NCBI GenBank assembly: GCA_015698045.1
Contig: BLAL01000184.1
Location: forward strand, 248,001 to 312,000
DNA from: Rhizophagus clarus
Taxonomy: Eukaryota; Glomeromycota; Glomeromycetes; Glomerales; Glomeraceae
Direction of reading: 5' to 3'
DNA length: 64,000 bases
The position numbers were made by a program, and so were the translations under genes. Positions 50,153 to 63,546 of this stretch are shown piece by piece. How positions within the stretch are numbered: the stretch's first letter is position 1; each line of letters starts with the position of its first letter. The notes under the pieces were generated by a model. It was not told where the DNA came from and did no database searches. It was given only the letters and a program-made list of their open reading frames with translations.

Positions 50153-53100
50153 TCAAGATTGCGCCGGATCCAAATTCCAATACCTAATAATAAAAAGTAT
50201 TTGTTATTAATGATACAAGTTATTATATAATAATCGTATCCAGAAAAAGAAGAAAAATTAATTACCTAACACGGAAATCATCCCTAATAGAAAATTATTG
50301 ATTTGATTAATAAAATTATATACATTGTTAAATTTTGAACAAGTAAATTAAATTTAATCAAATAAATCAAAATAAAATAAAATAAAATAAAATAAAAATC
50401 TTTACCCGCAACTCATAAATCCTGATTCTGTAGGTGAAGCGGCAACATATCTAACAATTCCCGTATGACCTTTTTTTTATTAAAAAAAAAAAAAAACAAC
50501 AAAATAAAAATTTAATTTAAATCAATCTAGTAAATTGAAATTTTATTTTAAACTTACCAGTCCAACGTGTAAGTAATTTTCCAGTACGTGAATCCCAACA
50601 AATTATGGAATTATCACTTTCATCACTACTAATAACATAATCTTCTTCACACAAAAAAGTTGATTGTACATGATTATTCTATGAAATAATAAACAATAAG
50701 AAATCATAAATAAAAAGTTGTTTTTTTTTTCCAAGCATTTCTGATATAGCCATATTATTTTTCTTACTCGATGTACAGCCCCTTCATAAGTTATAATGCA
50801 TTTTCCACTATTGGCATCCCATAATTTGGATGTAGAATCACAACCGCTAGACAGTACGTATGCTCCAGATTTAGAAAATTCTACACTTGAAACTGCTTGT
50901 CCACTATGCGCATTTTCAATCGTTTGAATACAATCTCCATTTTCTCCTTCCCATACCTTTATACTACCATCAAGTGAAGAAGAAACGAATTTCCCACCAT
51001 TTGAATTCCATCGAACCTATAAAATTCAAAATAAAAGAAAAATATTACAATTAAGTTTAAATGCGTTAACAACAAAATTGTCTACCTTACCTTAGTTATA
51101 CTTGATCTATGGTTGGATTGGGAATTGGGTGGAACATAACATTTAATATTTTGAACATCCCAAAATCTGATAGCCTCATGATCAGTACCTATAAAGAAAG
51201 TAAAAAAAAAACAATTAAATTTTTAACAAAACAAAATCAAATCCATCAGATGAAAAAATAAGACCTGCTAGCATATATTCTCCGGTAGGATGAAAATCAA
51301 TAGATCTGACAGGATATTTATCCTATTATATTAATATTTAATATCAAGAATATTAATTGAGAATATTAATCATAGCAAACAATAATTAATAAAATTATCA
51401 TGATGTTGTTCAAAAAAAAAAAAGAAAAGAAAAACATTATAATTAAATAAATTTATTTTTTTAAAAAAAAAAAATTCACGGACCCGTAAAAATCGAAATG
51501 ATCGTTTAATTCCTTGTGTCGCAATATCGAATAATTTTATATTACGATCATCTGAACAAGAAGCCAATGTAAGACCATTTGGATGAAATGATAAATCATT
51601 TACACGCTTTTAATTTTTGAAAAAAAAAGAAAGAGGTTAGTATCTTATAAATAACATGATGAGAATAAATTTTTAGTATTAAATTATCTAACTTAGAATT
51701 ATATCTTTGTATAATAAACATTGTTGACAATTTAAAGTCAGGTAAGCAAGGAATAAAGTAAAAGCTTACACCAGTATGATCATATAAAGTCCTTATAACA
51801 GGCCTATCTTCATCTGAATGACTTTTCATCTTGCTAGTATCAAGAACCTTAAGTGATGAATCGGCCGAACCGGTAGCCGCAAATTTCCCTGATAAAAAAG
51901 ATTATCATCAAAATTATTTGAATACTATTATAAAATTAAGATATGTAGAATTTAAAACCATCATCATCACCATCATCGCTATTAAGGGAGAAAGACACAA
52001 GCTCGAAAATAAAAAAAAAACGACTCAAAATTATTTACCATCTTTTTTAAATCTTACACACGTGGCAGCAGCTCGATGAGTTGTTATATACCAAAGATTA
52101 TAGTTTGGAGTCTGTTTTGGTTCTATTAAAAATTAATCATTAAAAGCTCACAAAATATATAAATTAAAAATCTAAAAATCTCAAAAGTTTCTATAATAAA
52201 AATTACCATAATTCGTTTCTGGATCTATATCAGTCAAATATTTTGAAGGAAAATCTTCGCTTTGGATTTCATCGTCTGAATAAGATATCTCATCTATTCC
52301 GGAAATATCATATTCTTCCTCATCTTCCTCCTCTTCATCATCATCTAAAATAAAAATAATGTTAAAAATCAAGTTTATTATAATATATATTTTTTATACT
52401 AAAAAAGAAAAATGATATAAACCCTCATCTTTTGACGAATATGTTGCAGAATAAAGTAAATCAGATAATTCTGAACTAGCACTTTGATCCATGGGAATAT
52501 TTGATTCTTCCGTTAAAGTTTGAGCAATCTCTGTATATCCATAATAACGTAATTGACTAGTTAAATGGCAAATAAAAAAAAAAAACAAAGGAAAATTTCA
52601 TTAAAAAAAAACATTTTTTGCTTTCGATTTTACACTTTATTTAAAAAAAAATCATTTTAATTACATATTCTTTTTATTCAAGAAAAAGAAAAGGGTTGAT
52701 AATTATAAATATATGATACAAAGGAAATTAATTTAGATATTTCTTTCCATCCATTAAATTTGAACCAATAAAAACAAAAAAATGGATCATGGAATTTTAT
52801 AAGAAAATAAAAGGAAGGAAAAATTATAACCATCATATCTCGTATAGAAGTGGAAAAGGAAACTAATTTTTTTTTTTCTATAATCCAATTTATACTATTC
52901 CTCTCCATAATATCTCTCGCACTCACTTTAACTCTGTCTATATCCTTCTATATAACCAAAATAACCTCAAAAACCACCCAAACTATAAGGTTGATTTCAA
53001 TTCCAAAGTAAGCTTATATTCATTCTCCCAGTAAAAATCATGGCGGTTATTTATTATGGCTCCAAATTAATTTTCTCAATAATCAAGATACCAAGATATC

Positions 53101-53203
53101 CTTTCAACCCATTTCAAAAAGGGTAAATAGTTCGCCTTTCAACTCACCTAGTAATTAGAGAGAGAACATCCTCACGGTCCAAACTCTGTTGTTCTTCCAT
53201 CAT
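50153..53203 (-). CDS. CSTF1: Cleavage stimulation factor subunit 1 (CstF-50), WD40 protein
   Basis: Part of the mRNA 3'-end cleavage machinery. Thirteen exons join to 430 residues: 53203-53148, 52556-52423, 52344-52207, 52122-52039, 51888-51770, 51606-51484, 51322-51265, 51188-51091, 51016-50768, 50678-50558, 50469-50406, 50283-50266, 50183-50153. The N-terminus (LITSQLRYYGYTEIAQTL) matches the CstF-50 dimerisation segment. An acidic DDDEEEEDEEE linker follows. WD repeats include FAATGSADSSLKVLD, VIRTLYDHTG, LASCSDDRNIKLFD, FVSSSLDGSIKVWEG, VLSSGCDSTSKLWD and SIICWDSRTGK. VIRTLYDH is a CstF-50 hallmark. Exon 12 is only 18 nt and restores the last WD strand (DDFRVRYW). Confidence 0.9.
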
Positions 53204-53491
53204 TTTTTGATTATTATGCTGCGCAAATCTCCAACTGCGGGAATCGCAAGAGAGAATGCGAAAGACTAAGAATAAAAAAGTTGAATGGAAGAGTAAGGTC
53301 AAAAATATTTGCTCTCCTTATATAATTTTTCTGTCCTCTTGTGCTAAGCCACCGGCCAGTTTAAGCCACCCGAAATTTTATGCTATCCGTTCTTTTTAAA
53401 CTTTATCAATGCAGCGGCCGTCGCAATTCTCTTGACCGGCTCCCAGGTTTATCTAGAAAAATCTACCAGGTATTCGGAATACTTTAGAATA

Positions 53492-53523
<32 letters not shown>

Positions 53524-55103
53524 AAAGACGCAGCGAGAGAAAAAATTTAGAGATAATCTATACGCAGTTTACACGCAGCAGATCAAAGAAACATCAAAAC
53601 ATTGATTTTTTCGCATAATCGCTCAAAAGAATGAATTCAATTCGAGATTCGAAAAAAATATTGTCAAATGATCATCAACTTTTATTATTTATACACGCAA
53701 AAAAAAAAAAAGAACTCAAAAATTTATTTTTAGGTCAATAACGATAAAATAATTTTTTTCCTTTATTTAGTTCTCTATACATTCTCTAATTTTTTTTTTT
53801 TAATAGGTCAAAAAAAAAAAAAAAAAAAAATATTCACAAAAATATATATACATATATACATTGTATACACATATACACATATATTGAAAAAAAGAAAAAA
53901 AATTTTTTTAACAGAAATAATATGTTAAATAATGTGAAGAAAATACTTATAAAAAATTCAGGGGGAAAACTATTTAAAAGAGAAGGGAATCTTATAAGGG
54001 TATCGTTTGATGATGTTTTTTTTTTGTTTATTTGATTTCCCTGTATCTATATCTTTTATATAGAAGAAATTTTATTTCACACTAGAATCGAAAAGGATAA
54101 AGGGGAACTGTAAGATGTATCTTCAATTAACTCCTATTGATCCAACAAAGAACCCAACATCTTGCATTTTTTACAAAACATCATTCTTCATCATTTAAAA
54201 AATCCCATTCATTAAAAAACAAAACGAGATTTAATCAAAGTCCTAATATTCCCTGACCAAAAATTTCATTTCCCCAAAAAGATCAAGGGGATAGGATAAT
54301 ATATATACGTTAAAATATATTAATAAGAAAAAAAAAAATGTTCAAATAAAAAAAAACTAAGCGACTAAGAAGAGAAAAAAAAATATATCCTAATGCTAAG
54401 CTATATCAAATAAAGAGGGGGACATAATAAAGGGAAGAAGAGCAAAGGAAATAAAAATGTTCTTTTTTTTTATACTAAGAGGAGGAACTAGCTAATTTGA
54501 TCGGAAAGAACTGCAAGATTCTTTAACAGAGATTAATACTGCCGTCTTACAACCGTAACGGAAGGGAATAGGTAAAAGGCGAAAACATTTAATGCAAAAG
54601 CCTTAATTCTAACCTTATTACAATCCGTAAACGGCCCTATTGATGTTTACGCATTATCTTTTTTTATTATTTAAATTATGCGAACACTAACACGGCCCGG
54701 GATGCAGATAAATATTTTTGAGACGAGAATTTTTTTTTCTTGACAAAATTGTCATTGTTTTGCCACTAGTGAAATTCTTTGATATAAATATGCAAAAGAC
54801 TACAAGAAAAAAAGAAACTAAGCAAAAAAAATATTAAGATAAGCTATTTTCAAGAGAGGAGAAAAAAACTATAAAAAGATAAAATGGTTCTTCACTATGG
54901 CTAACAATTTTTTTTTAAGTAACTAAATAAAAATATATATAAATATAAAAATAAAAAGAACAAAAAAGTCCATTAATGAAATTTTTTTTGTATTCTCGAA
55001 TAAAAAATAACGCTGCGATCGTTGCAAGATTGTTTGTCCACTAAAGGGAGGTGTTCTTTTTTTTTTTGTTTTTGAAGAATTATACCCAATACTTTAACAC
55101 TTC
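53204..55103. other. Intergenic region CSTF1 promoter / zinc-finger gene 3' UTR
   Basis: 1.9 kb with a 27-nt T-run (53492-53518), A/T homopolymer pairs near 53800-53830 and a TATACA/TACACATA microsatellite near 53845-53885. The A-rich plus strand near 54850-54960 may be the 3' UTR of the minus-strand zinc-finger gene. No gene is seen. Confidence 0.4.
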
Positions 55104-56621
55104 TTACATCTTGCCACAAGTAGCGATGTGTCGTTTCCATGCGTCTTTACGAGAGAATGGTTTTCTGCATACGTTGCATTCATGAACTTTCTCGCCTTTA
55201 TGAATGCCGTTGATGTGACGTTTTAAATCGTGTTTGCGAGTGAACCTTGAACCACAATTAGGATGTTCACAAGCAAAAGGTTTTACACGATTAGGATCAT
55301 GTGTTGACCTATGAGTTTGCATATTGAACTTGCGATTGAAACCTCTACCACATTCTGGGCAATTATATTTCTTTTCGTTTTCTTCATCATTATCCTCTTC
55401 ATTTTCTTCAGAGACGCTCATTGTTCGTTGACGTTTGCTCCTTCTTGTTGATTCATTTTCACCAGATTCATCATCATCTTGAGGACGAGGTCTAATTGGA
55501 ACCAATTTAGAATTATCAACTGGAGTGGTAGGATTAGATTCAGTCGCATTTATAACTTCAGTTTTAATAATTCCAGGGTTACTTTCAATAACCTTGGATA
55601 CTTCGACAGCAGAAACGGTTATAGAGCCATCAACCGCAGGAACAGGAGACTCAGTTAATGAAGTGTTCTTTTCAGAAGGGATAGAAGTTGAGATATCGCT
55701 CTTTGGACTTTCATGTTCTTTCTTTTCGATAATGTCGATATTGTTAAGAGTAAGAGATTCCATGTTTAGCGAGTGAATTCGGTTATAATAATTATTATCC
55801 TCGTAAGTTGTTTTATAAGTTTTTATATGATCAGGAAGTGCAGGAGTTCCAAATAAACTAAACCAAGAACCCTTACTATCGTCGTATAAATCAGGGTCCG
55901 CACTAGCAAGGTTAGGAGTATCTAACAGAGAAGTTGTTTGAAAGAAAGGTGTGTTTATAGTTGAAGAAGCTACCGAAAAAGGGCTGCTATTAGTGACGTA
56001 AGGCGTATTGATATAAGGAGTATTTGGAGTAATTAAAGGAATAGTATTTGTATATGGAGTACCAAAATCAGAACAGGTCGGTGTTGAACCAATATCGTCA
56101 AATAACAGCAAGTCACTATGAGCTGCAGGTGAAGTATTTATTATAGGAGAGAATAGAATTTGGTTACTGTCTTGAATTAAAGGTGTAGATTGAACGGAAA
56201 ATACTCCGCTATAAGGTTCCAATAAAGGAGTTGTTATGTTATTTTCGGAGTAGCCGTGTGGCGAAGTTGTAGTGTAATTTGATTGGTCTTGAGTTGTGTA
56301 ATGAAAATGATTATGATTTTCTACAATGTGATTAGAGTGATTATTAAGAGGGGAATCTTCTGAGTAATTATTTGTGACGTCAATCGGTGTGTCTTGATGA
56401 TTTATAAGTGAGGCTCGCGGGCCAATTTGAGAGAGAGAGTTGAATAATTCATTTTCAGTATAATCAGTAGTTAAAGTAGAAGGTTGAGAATAAATATTAA
56501 AATCCAAATTATTATTTATATAATCAGGGGTAATAGCGTTGACGTTATCAGCAGAAGTTTGTGGAGAAGTGTAATGCATTAGTTCAATGGGAGGTAAGCT
56601 GTTGAGAGATTCTTCGTACAT
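55104..56621 (-). CDS. C2H2 zinc-finger transcription factor with Ser/Thr/Asn-rich activation region
   Basis: 505 residues from the first in-frame ATG (56621). The open frame continues upstream to 56804, but through a T/C-rich stretch ending CTAG that looks like an intron end, so an upstream exon is likely. The first ~400 residues are low-complexity with repeated TP motifs (NTPYINTPYVTN). An acidic/basic segment (RRSKRQR) precedes three fingers at the C-terminus: CPECGRGFNRKFNMQTHRSTH, CEHPNCGSRFTRKHDLKRHINGIH and CNVCRKPFSRKDAWKRH with a C2HC end. The RKHDLKRH and RKDAWKRH finger pair resembles Crz1/Com2-type fungal stress regulators. No exact orthologue is claimed. The gene is isolated, with about 5 kb of gene-free DNA upstream. 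Confidence 0.85.
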   Translation of the reverse strand: MYEESLNSLPPIELMHYTSPQTSADNVNAITPDYINNNLDFNIYSQPSTLTTDYTENELFNSLSQIGPRASLINHQDTPIDVTNNYSEDSPLNNHSNHIVENHNHFHYTTQDQSNYTTTSPHGYSENNITTPLLEPYSGVFSVQSTPLIQDSNQILFSPIINTSPAAHSDLLLFDDIGSTPTCSDFGTPYTNTIPLITPNTPYINTPYVTNSSPFSVASSTINTPFFQTTSLLDTPNLASADPDLYDDSKGSWFSLFGTPALPDHIKTYKTTYEDNNYYNRIHSLNMESLTLNNIDIIEKKEHESPKSDISTSIPSEKNTSLTESPVPAVDGSITVSAVEVSKVIESNPGIIKTEVINATESNPTTPVDNSKLVPIRPRPQDDDESGENESTRRSKRQRTMSVSEENEEDNDEENEKKYNCPECGRGFNRKFNMQTHRSTHDPNRVKPFACEHPNCGSRFTRKHDLKRHINGIHKGEKVHECNVCRKPFSRKDAWKRHIATCGKM

Positions 56622-56908
56622 ATAAATACTTAAAATATTTTGAGTTTGGTTGTTATTCGGAACTGACTCCACAACGAAGTTATTAATGTGTGTGGTAGTG
56701 TCCAAGTTCACGAAAAACGGAAAGAAGACTAGAATGGGAGAATAAGAAGAAAAGAGAAAAAAAAAAAGGTGAGTTAATGAGGTTTGAATCAGACAGGGTT
56801 TCACTTTACTATTTTTTAATAAAAAGTGATAGAAGCGAACGAAGAATTTAAGAAGTTAAATAGTTTGCTATTTATTTTATTCTTTTCTTATTATATATAT
56901 ATATATAT

Positions 56909-56944
<36 letters not shown>

Positions 56945-59900
56945 ATACTATGTATGAAATTGTAACTATTATTATATTATACGACCGAACTAAAGAAATT
57001 TTGAAAAAAAAAAAAAAAGACTTTACGTTTTAAAAAAAAATTCTTTTTTTTTTTAAACTCTTTTTATAAAGAGTTTAAAATTTGTTGTTAAAGGAATCAA
57101 GAACCAATATATGGTGCAAGAGAAACTTAAAATGTTTTCTGAGAAAAAAAAAAAAAAGAATTTTTGATTCAAAAGCTATATTTATACACAAAAAAAATCC
57201 TTTGATAAATGATACTAACGAGGAATTGATGGGGTAAGATAGTTCGACTATTCAAGACATAAGATATAAAAATAATTTAAAGTAAGATAAGCATAAATAA
57301 AAGTCATTTATATTCATGTATGATCAACATTTTTTTTTAATACCTTCTTTATTTATGTATTAATAATATAAAACAGATTGCATTTATTTATTGTGATTTT
57401 ATAATGAGTCTGTGTAATATATGAGTTTGTGTAATAAAGATTCAAATTTGGTGAGTCAAATGAAATGATAATAAAAAAGATATCAATATATTTGTGATTA
57501 ATTTATTTAATTAAACCGCAGCAGGTTGCTTTAATAAGGTTTAAAAAGTTTTATACTTTTCAAAAATAAACAATGACACAAGAGAAAATAATCTTCCTAT
57601 TCTGAAAAGTCAAAGTAAACGACTCTTATCTCTTAGCATTTCTTATTATATATCCTTTACAAGAAATAAGTTCAAAAGGTAAATTTCTTGGCTAAAATAT
57701 ATACAAAAGGAAGAAATATTAATTAATTAATTAAGTTGATAAGTGAAATTTTTTTTGTTTTTTTTTAAAAAAAAAATAAAAAAAAACTTTTCTTAATTTT
57801 TGGTTTTTTTTTGTTTCCTTGCTTATCTTTACTTTTGATCCGATTCAAAAAAGAAAGTAATAATAATAATAAAAAAAAAAAAAATTAAAAGTAAATAAAT
57901 AAAAAAGTAATTAAAATATTAAATTATTTTTTTTTTTTATTATTTGGCGCCAAGCAGAGAGAAAACTAATTTAGAAAATTATTGAGAATCTTCTTCAAAG
58001 TTGTATGCATATCGGGCTTCAAATTCCGGTTGAAACAATTAAGGAGTCAAATTAAAATCCCACACTAAGACGCACCAATGACACCAATCATATTTTGACG
58101 CAACATTTAAGGACAAACACAGACGCACTTAGCCAACGCCAGCCAACGCCTAATTAAAATGTTACACTGCCTAATCAATTTTATTGTCCGTATGAGGAGA
58201 ATCAGAGTAAATATTTGACGCCCGATAATGTTAATGGGGTCTTTTTGCATTTTACTGATGATGATAATGAAAAAAAAAAAAAAAAAAAATTAGACTCGCA
58301 CCAATAAAAATTAGAGGACTTATCTATCTATACGTGAGAAGTCGGGAGGGTCAATTGACCATATACAGAAACACAACATAAATTAATAACATGATTTTGA
58401 TAAAAAGGAAATTTTTTTAAGCTGGAATATCATTCCAAGGAAAGAAATATGTGAAAAATAGAGAATGAACGGGAATTTCCTATTATTGAATAATGGTTAC
58501 AAATGATTAAAAAAAGTGGTGCAGTGTCAGATCATGCCGTGGCTAATATATTAATGTGATGGAAACGATCAACGGAAATCAATAACATTTGACAAATATA
58601 AACATTTAACAGATTTGGTTTAGATTGAAAAATTTCAACGGAGTTTTATTCTCCTGCTAAAATAAAAACCTGTTCCAATAAATTTCTTCCGATCTTTTTT
58701 TTTTATTGGGGGGCGGGATGAATTCCCGCAGTATTCCATTCAACATCTTATCTATTAATACACAAGGTAATTTATTTGGTTAAACTTTGAGGGCTAATTT
58801 CGGAAAGCATTGAGTCATAATAACTAATTCTTATCTTCTGCGGATCTGAACTCTCAAGCCACCCCCACACAAATTTTTTCTTTTCAATGAGTTTTTATTT
58901 CTGCTGGGAAAAAAAAGAAAAAAATAATTTTTTTCCGGTGTTACTTTGTAACAAATAAAATTAAAATTTTTGTTCCACTTTTAATTTTTGTACTTTTGTT
59001 TTAAAATAATAATAATACTTGACAACGAATCTTTTAATTTTGCGTGTTTATTATCTCTAATGATACTTTTTGTGTAAAATTCTTTACCATCGTTCTATTT
59101 TTTTTTTTTTTTTTCCAATTAATTCTATAATTACGCATGTATTGTAGATTACGTCGCATTTTTTATTTATATGATTATAAATAATATCGATCATGAGACT
59201 TACAAACTTTTAAAGTTTCTTTTGAACGAATTAAATTAAATTTAAAGAAAATGAGAAGAACTGTAACTGTTTTTTTTTTTTAATACTAAACGGGAAATTT
59301 TAAGAGCATAAAAGAATTAAATAAAATTTGTTTGTTTTCAAACAAATAATAATCATTCACTTTTTTACCATTGTTGAAATTTGGAAATTTGGCTGATTTT
59401 TTTTTTTTTTTACTTTGGGAGAATAGTTAAACCGAATCCCGTTTTATAATGTTATCGGTTGAATTTTTGTAATTTCTCCTTTATCTTTCAATTATCAGAT
59501 TTCATATAAAAAAAAATATACTCTTTAGTTGTTAGTAGATCAATTTCTAAAATAATATTTATCTTTCTTGCTAAAACTAAATTGGAAACAATATTGTGAG
59601 AAAAAGAAATTTTTCTTAGAAAAAAAAATCCTTTTTTCAAAGTCAATTATTACACGTGATATTACGATTTATGTGATAAAACGGATTAATTCGAATTTAT
59701 CACGAATTTCATATCACATACGTTAAAAAAATCTTGTACATTTCTTGTTTAATTTTCTAGGCATGAAAAATATAAGTCATAATTTTATTGTGTTTCATGT
59801 TTTAGATATAATTAAATAAAAACTATATTTTTGTTTTTTAAGCCACAAAATTTAAGGGAATATTTAACCATAAATTAATTAAATAAAAAAGGATTATTAA

Positions 59901-61823
59901 AGTTACACACACGTGATAATTATTACGCGAATTACCGAATAGATAAATCGATATTTGGATAGTTTTAATAATGAATAAAAACGGGTCATAGCGGAAATAA
60001 ACGATTTTTATTGGTATCAATAAAAATCCAAGTTTGGGTAATTTCTTCGGATATTACAGAATTACGTTATATACGGTTACGTGACAAAATTCGTGCAACG
60101 TACACGTAAACGTATACTATGTATATATTTTATATTGATATTTATGATGATATAAAGATAACAAAATTTTTCTTGCATACATATTTACTTATTGGGATTA
60201 AATCGGGTATTCCTATTCTTTTATTATGTGTTTTTCCGGCTTTTCCGATTCTCCTTTTAATGATTTTCTATTTACGCTTTGTACGATTCGATTGACTTAA
60301 TTATTCCACGCGATAAATTAAAAAAGGTTATGCATAATAAAAGATATCTGATATTCAACTGATTCAAATTTGATGGTGGGAATAAAAATTTTCTCTTATT
60401 TTATTTTACGAATAAAGGAATCAAGAGAATTAATTTTATTTGTGCAAAAGAAAGTTCATTATACGCATTCAGTGTTACCTTAAACGTCTTTTTTTAAATA
60501 AGCTGGCTTTTATATTTGTTTTTTTCGTGTTTATTTAACTTTTGACCTTAAATATAATTATATATATTATTTTTAAGCGCACGACACGTTTCGAAACGAT
60601 GTAGATCATCAATTTTCTCCTTACAGAAATTGATGTAACCTTATCATTGATCATTTATGTATATTATTTTATATATATTTTTTGATATACTCATGTTACC
60701 ATTTTATGTTACTCATATACGCGACACGATCATTCCCAGAATCCAGACTTTTGTATATAAATAGCAAAGCTGGTATAATCTTTTTTTTGTTATCCATTCT
60801 TGGACAATTTTTGTAAATTAGTTTTAAGTTTATATGCAATATTACGTGTAAATGATGACACCATTCTGACAAATATTAAAAATATTAAAAATGCAAAAAT
60901 ATATATTTATTATACATTATATATATTTTTTAAATTACCAGGGTTTTGATTTTTTTCCTTTCACATTATTATTATTATGCTACATTTCCCAAAGGATAAT
61001 TGCTGCAAGGAATTCAAAAATGTTACTTTTAAATGTATTGTTTTTATAATTTTGTTAACCATAATTGGATATGTATTATGTCTGACAATTCGTCGATAAT
61101 GCCAGTCATTCCATTTGACCTGACGCTCTTCTTTTTTAACATTGTTCTGAACTTCTTTTAAAATATTCGGTGCATAAATAGACAATATGAAATGATTTGA
61201 CATTTACGTAATATTGTTGTAGTAGTACACTCAAAGATAAGATTCCGCAGTTATTTCGTCCGTTATCACGGTTTCACAAAGGTGGCAACTTATCTTATTT
61301 CTAAAAATGGATCAATAAAAGGGAAGAATTGTTGTTAAAGTTTCATTGGTTTTTAACTTATTATAGATATTACAACCTTTTAACCGATTATTCGGTAGTG
61401 GTTTCATTTTGGGTTTAGACAAAACTTTAAAAATAAAATTTGTTCTGATAAGAAATGTCATTTCTTAAATGGTTATCTGACTGTTTGCCACAAATCATGT
61501 ACCACAATGACAACAATAACAAGTGGTTTCTACGGTGGCGTTCTTTTTTCATGCAAGCCACACTCTCTATACTTGTTCTTTAAAGAAATTCTTTCTTTTT
61601 TGCATCATGCATGTTACACACGTCCATGTCCAAATTTCTTATATCACAAATATTTCACATGATTAAATCACTTATTTTAATATGTTGATTCAACTTTAAA
61701 TGATCTTAATGTAGGCCGAAATTTATCATCATGTTACGTATTAACTTACGTATACCATTTTTATTTTTATTTTTTTTTTTTTTTAATTACTAGTCAGATC
61801 TTTCTCGTTCCTTATCTTTTAAC
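56622..61823. other. 5.2-kb gene-poor region between zinc-finger gene and PUP1
   Basis: Contains a (TA)n next to a 33-nt T-run (56911-56943), several other long A/T runs, and clusters of TCACGTGAT/ATCACG palindromic words near 59640-59720 and 59910-60120 (imperfect foldbacks, possibly decayed MITEs). A small minus-strand frame at 60961-61203 is not supported. Such long upstream regions are usual for regulatory genes with long spliced leaders. Which part belongs to which gene is unknown. A TTTGCCAC word near 61490 resembles part of the yeast proteasome PACE box but is weak. Confidence 0.35.
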
Positions 61824-63009
61824 ATGGCAACTACTAGACTTGAGCAACCAAAAGGTGGTTTCAATTTTGATAATTATCAAAGGTATGTTTGGTTTATTTT
61901 ACACGTCTTTATTACTCAATATTTACTAATTTTTATATAATTGTAATTTTTAAAATTTAAACACGTTTAGAAATGTCTTTCTCGAAAACAAAGGTATTCC
62001 TGTACCAAAAATGACTAAAACTGGTACAACCATTGTTGGACTAATTTATAAGGTTTAACATAATTAATGTATTACTTTCAATTTATGATTAATTAAATTA
62101 AAATGAAATTTCTTTTTATCATTCGCGTAAATTTGCGTAATTTTATGCTTTTTAGGACGGTATCTGTCTTGGTGCTGATACACGTGCAACTGCTGGTCCA
62201 ATAGTAGCGGATAAAAATTGTGAAAAAATTCATTATCTTGCTCCAAATATGTATTGTTGTGGAGCTGGTACTGCCGCAGATACTGAATTTACAACCGCTT
62301 TAATTAGTTCTCAACTGGAATTACATAGATTAACCACTGGAAGAGAGGCTCGTGTCGCTACTGCCCTGATGATGTTAAAACAAATGCTTTTTAGATATCA
62401 AGGTCATATTGGTGCCGCTTTAGTACTTGGTGGTTATGATGTAACCGGTCCTCATTTATATACCATACATCCTCATGGTAGTACGGATAAATTACCTTAC
62501 GTTACTATGGGTAGTGGTTCTTTAGCTGCCATGGCTGTATTCGAAAGTAAATGGAGAAAAGATATGGAGGTAATTTGTGATTGATTATAATATTTAAATT
62601 TTTTTTTTTAAAGAAAAAATTATCTCATCTTTTATTAGCGACAAGAAGCAATTGAACTTGTAAGGGAAGCCATTGAATCCGGTATTTTCAATGATCTTGG
62701 TTCTGGATCAAATGTTGATGTTACTGTAATTGAAAAGGATAAAGTAGATGTATATAGAAATTATGCAAAACCTAATGAACGTGGAGTAAAAGAACAAAGT
62801 TATAAATTTAAGCGTGGAACTACTGGTATGAATTAAATTTTTTTTTTTTTTTAAAAAAAAAATTTATTAATCAGTTATATATAATTTATTTTTTTCGTAA
62901 AATTATTTTACTAAATATAAATTCTTTAATAATAATAGCAATTCTCAAGGAATCAATTAAAGATCTTGTTATTATTACAGAAGGTATTGAAGAGATGGAT
63001 ATTTCATAA
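61824..63009 (+). CDS. PUP1: 20S proteasome catalytic subunit beta-2 (PUP1/PSMB7, trypsin-like)
   Basis: Cleaves after basic residues in the 20S core. Five exons (61824-61882, 61971-62052, 62156-62569, 62639-62825, 62939-63009) give 270 residues. The propeptide of 38 residues ends MTKTG, and the nucleophile is the Thr of TTIVGL (Thr39, Thr1 after autolysis). [26 protein letters not shown] follows with the catalytic Asp and Lys, then [29 protein letters not shown] and [14 protein letters not shown]. The C-terminal arm, created by the last splice ([17 protein letters not shown]), is the long tail typical of beta-2 that wraps around beta-3. It ends EEMDIS. Confidence 0.95.
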
Positions 63010-63546
63010 TTCTTTAGTGTTAATAATGACATCAAAATATATGATGAATGTAAAAATTGTGTTAATACATTATCGAAAAAAAGATAAATTAAATTTAAAT
63101 TATACGGTGATCTTTGAAAGTAAAATATATGAAGTTGAAAGGAATACAATGATTAGAAATCTCAAAATCATCTCTTAATGTATCAAAATACGAAACAAAC
63201 TTCAGTTCAAATTCTATTTTATTTATTTACAATAATATATTTTGTTATCTTGAAACCGAAATAAAACAATCACAAATGACGTCACGTATTAATAGTCCTT
63301 TGCTTTCTATGATTTTTGATCGTAAAAAAAAAATGGGCATATTTTTTTTGTGCACGAAATATGAGTCATACTACCTTCTTGAACAGTGAAAATAAATTAC
63401 GCAATGTAATGCACGTGGTGAGCTAAATCGTAAATTACCGATAATTTATTAATAAATTACCGGAAGATCGTCAAATTTATAAATTTCCGTTCATATTGAC
63501 TAAGTTTACTCGAGACGTGTTTGTTTAAGAAGAAAATAAAATAACC
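63010..63546. promoter_or_regulatory. Intergenic region upstream of RPC1
   Basis: 537 bp, AT-rich. No gene is seen. Both flanking genes are on the plus strand. Confidence 0.35.

Noticed and set aside
54500..54780. Stretch with higher GC and phrases reminiscent of rRNA (GTGAAATTCTTTGAT)
   Set aside because: The match is too short and the surroundings do not follow any rRNA order.
60961..61203. 80-codon minus-strand frame starting MSNHFILSIYAPN
   Set aside because: Has an ATG and mixed composition but no recognised family, splice context or neighbours that support it; could be real but not supportable here.
61270..61500. GGTGGCAA- and TTTGCCAC-like words upstream of PUP1, resembling the yeast PACE box
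   Set aside because: Each differs from the nine-base consensus, they are distant from the start, PRE4 has none, and Rpn4 regulation is known mainly from Ascomycota.
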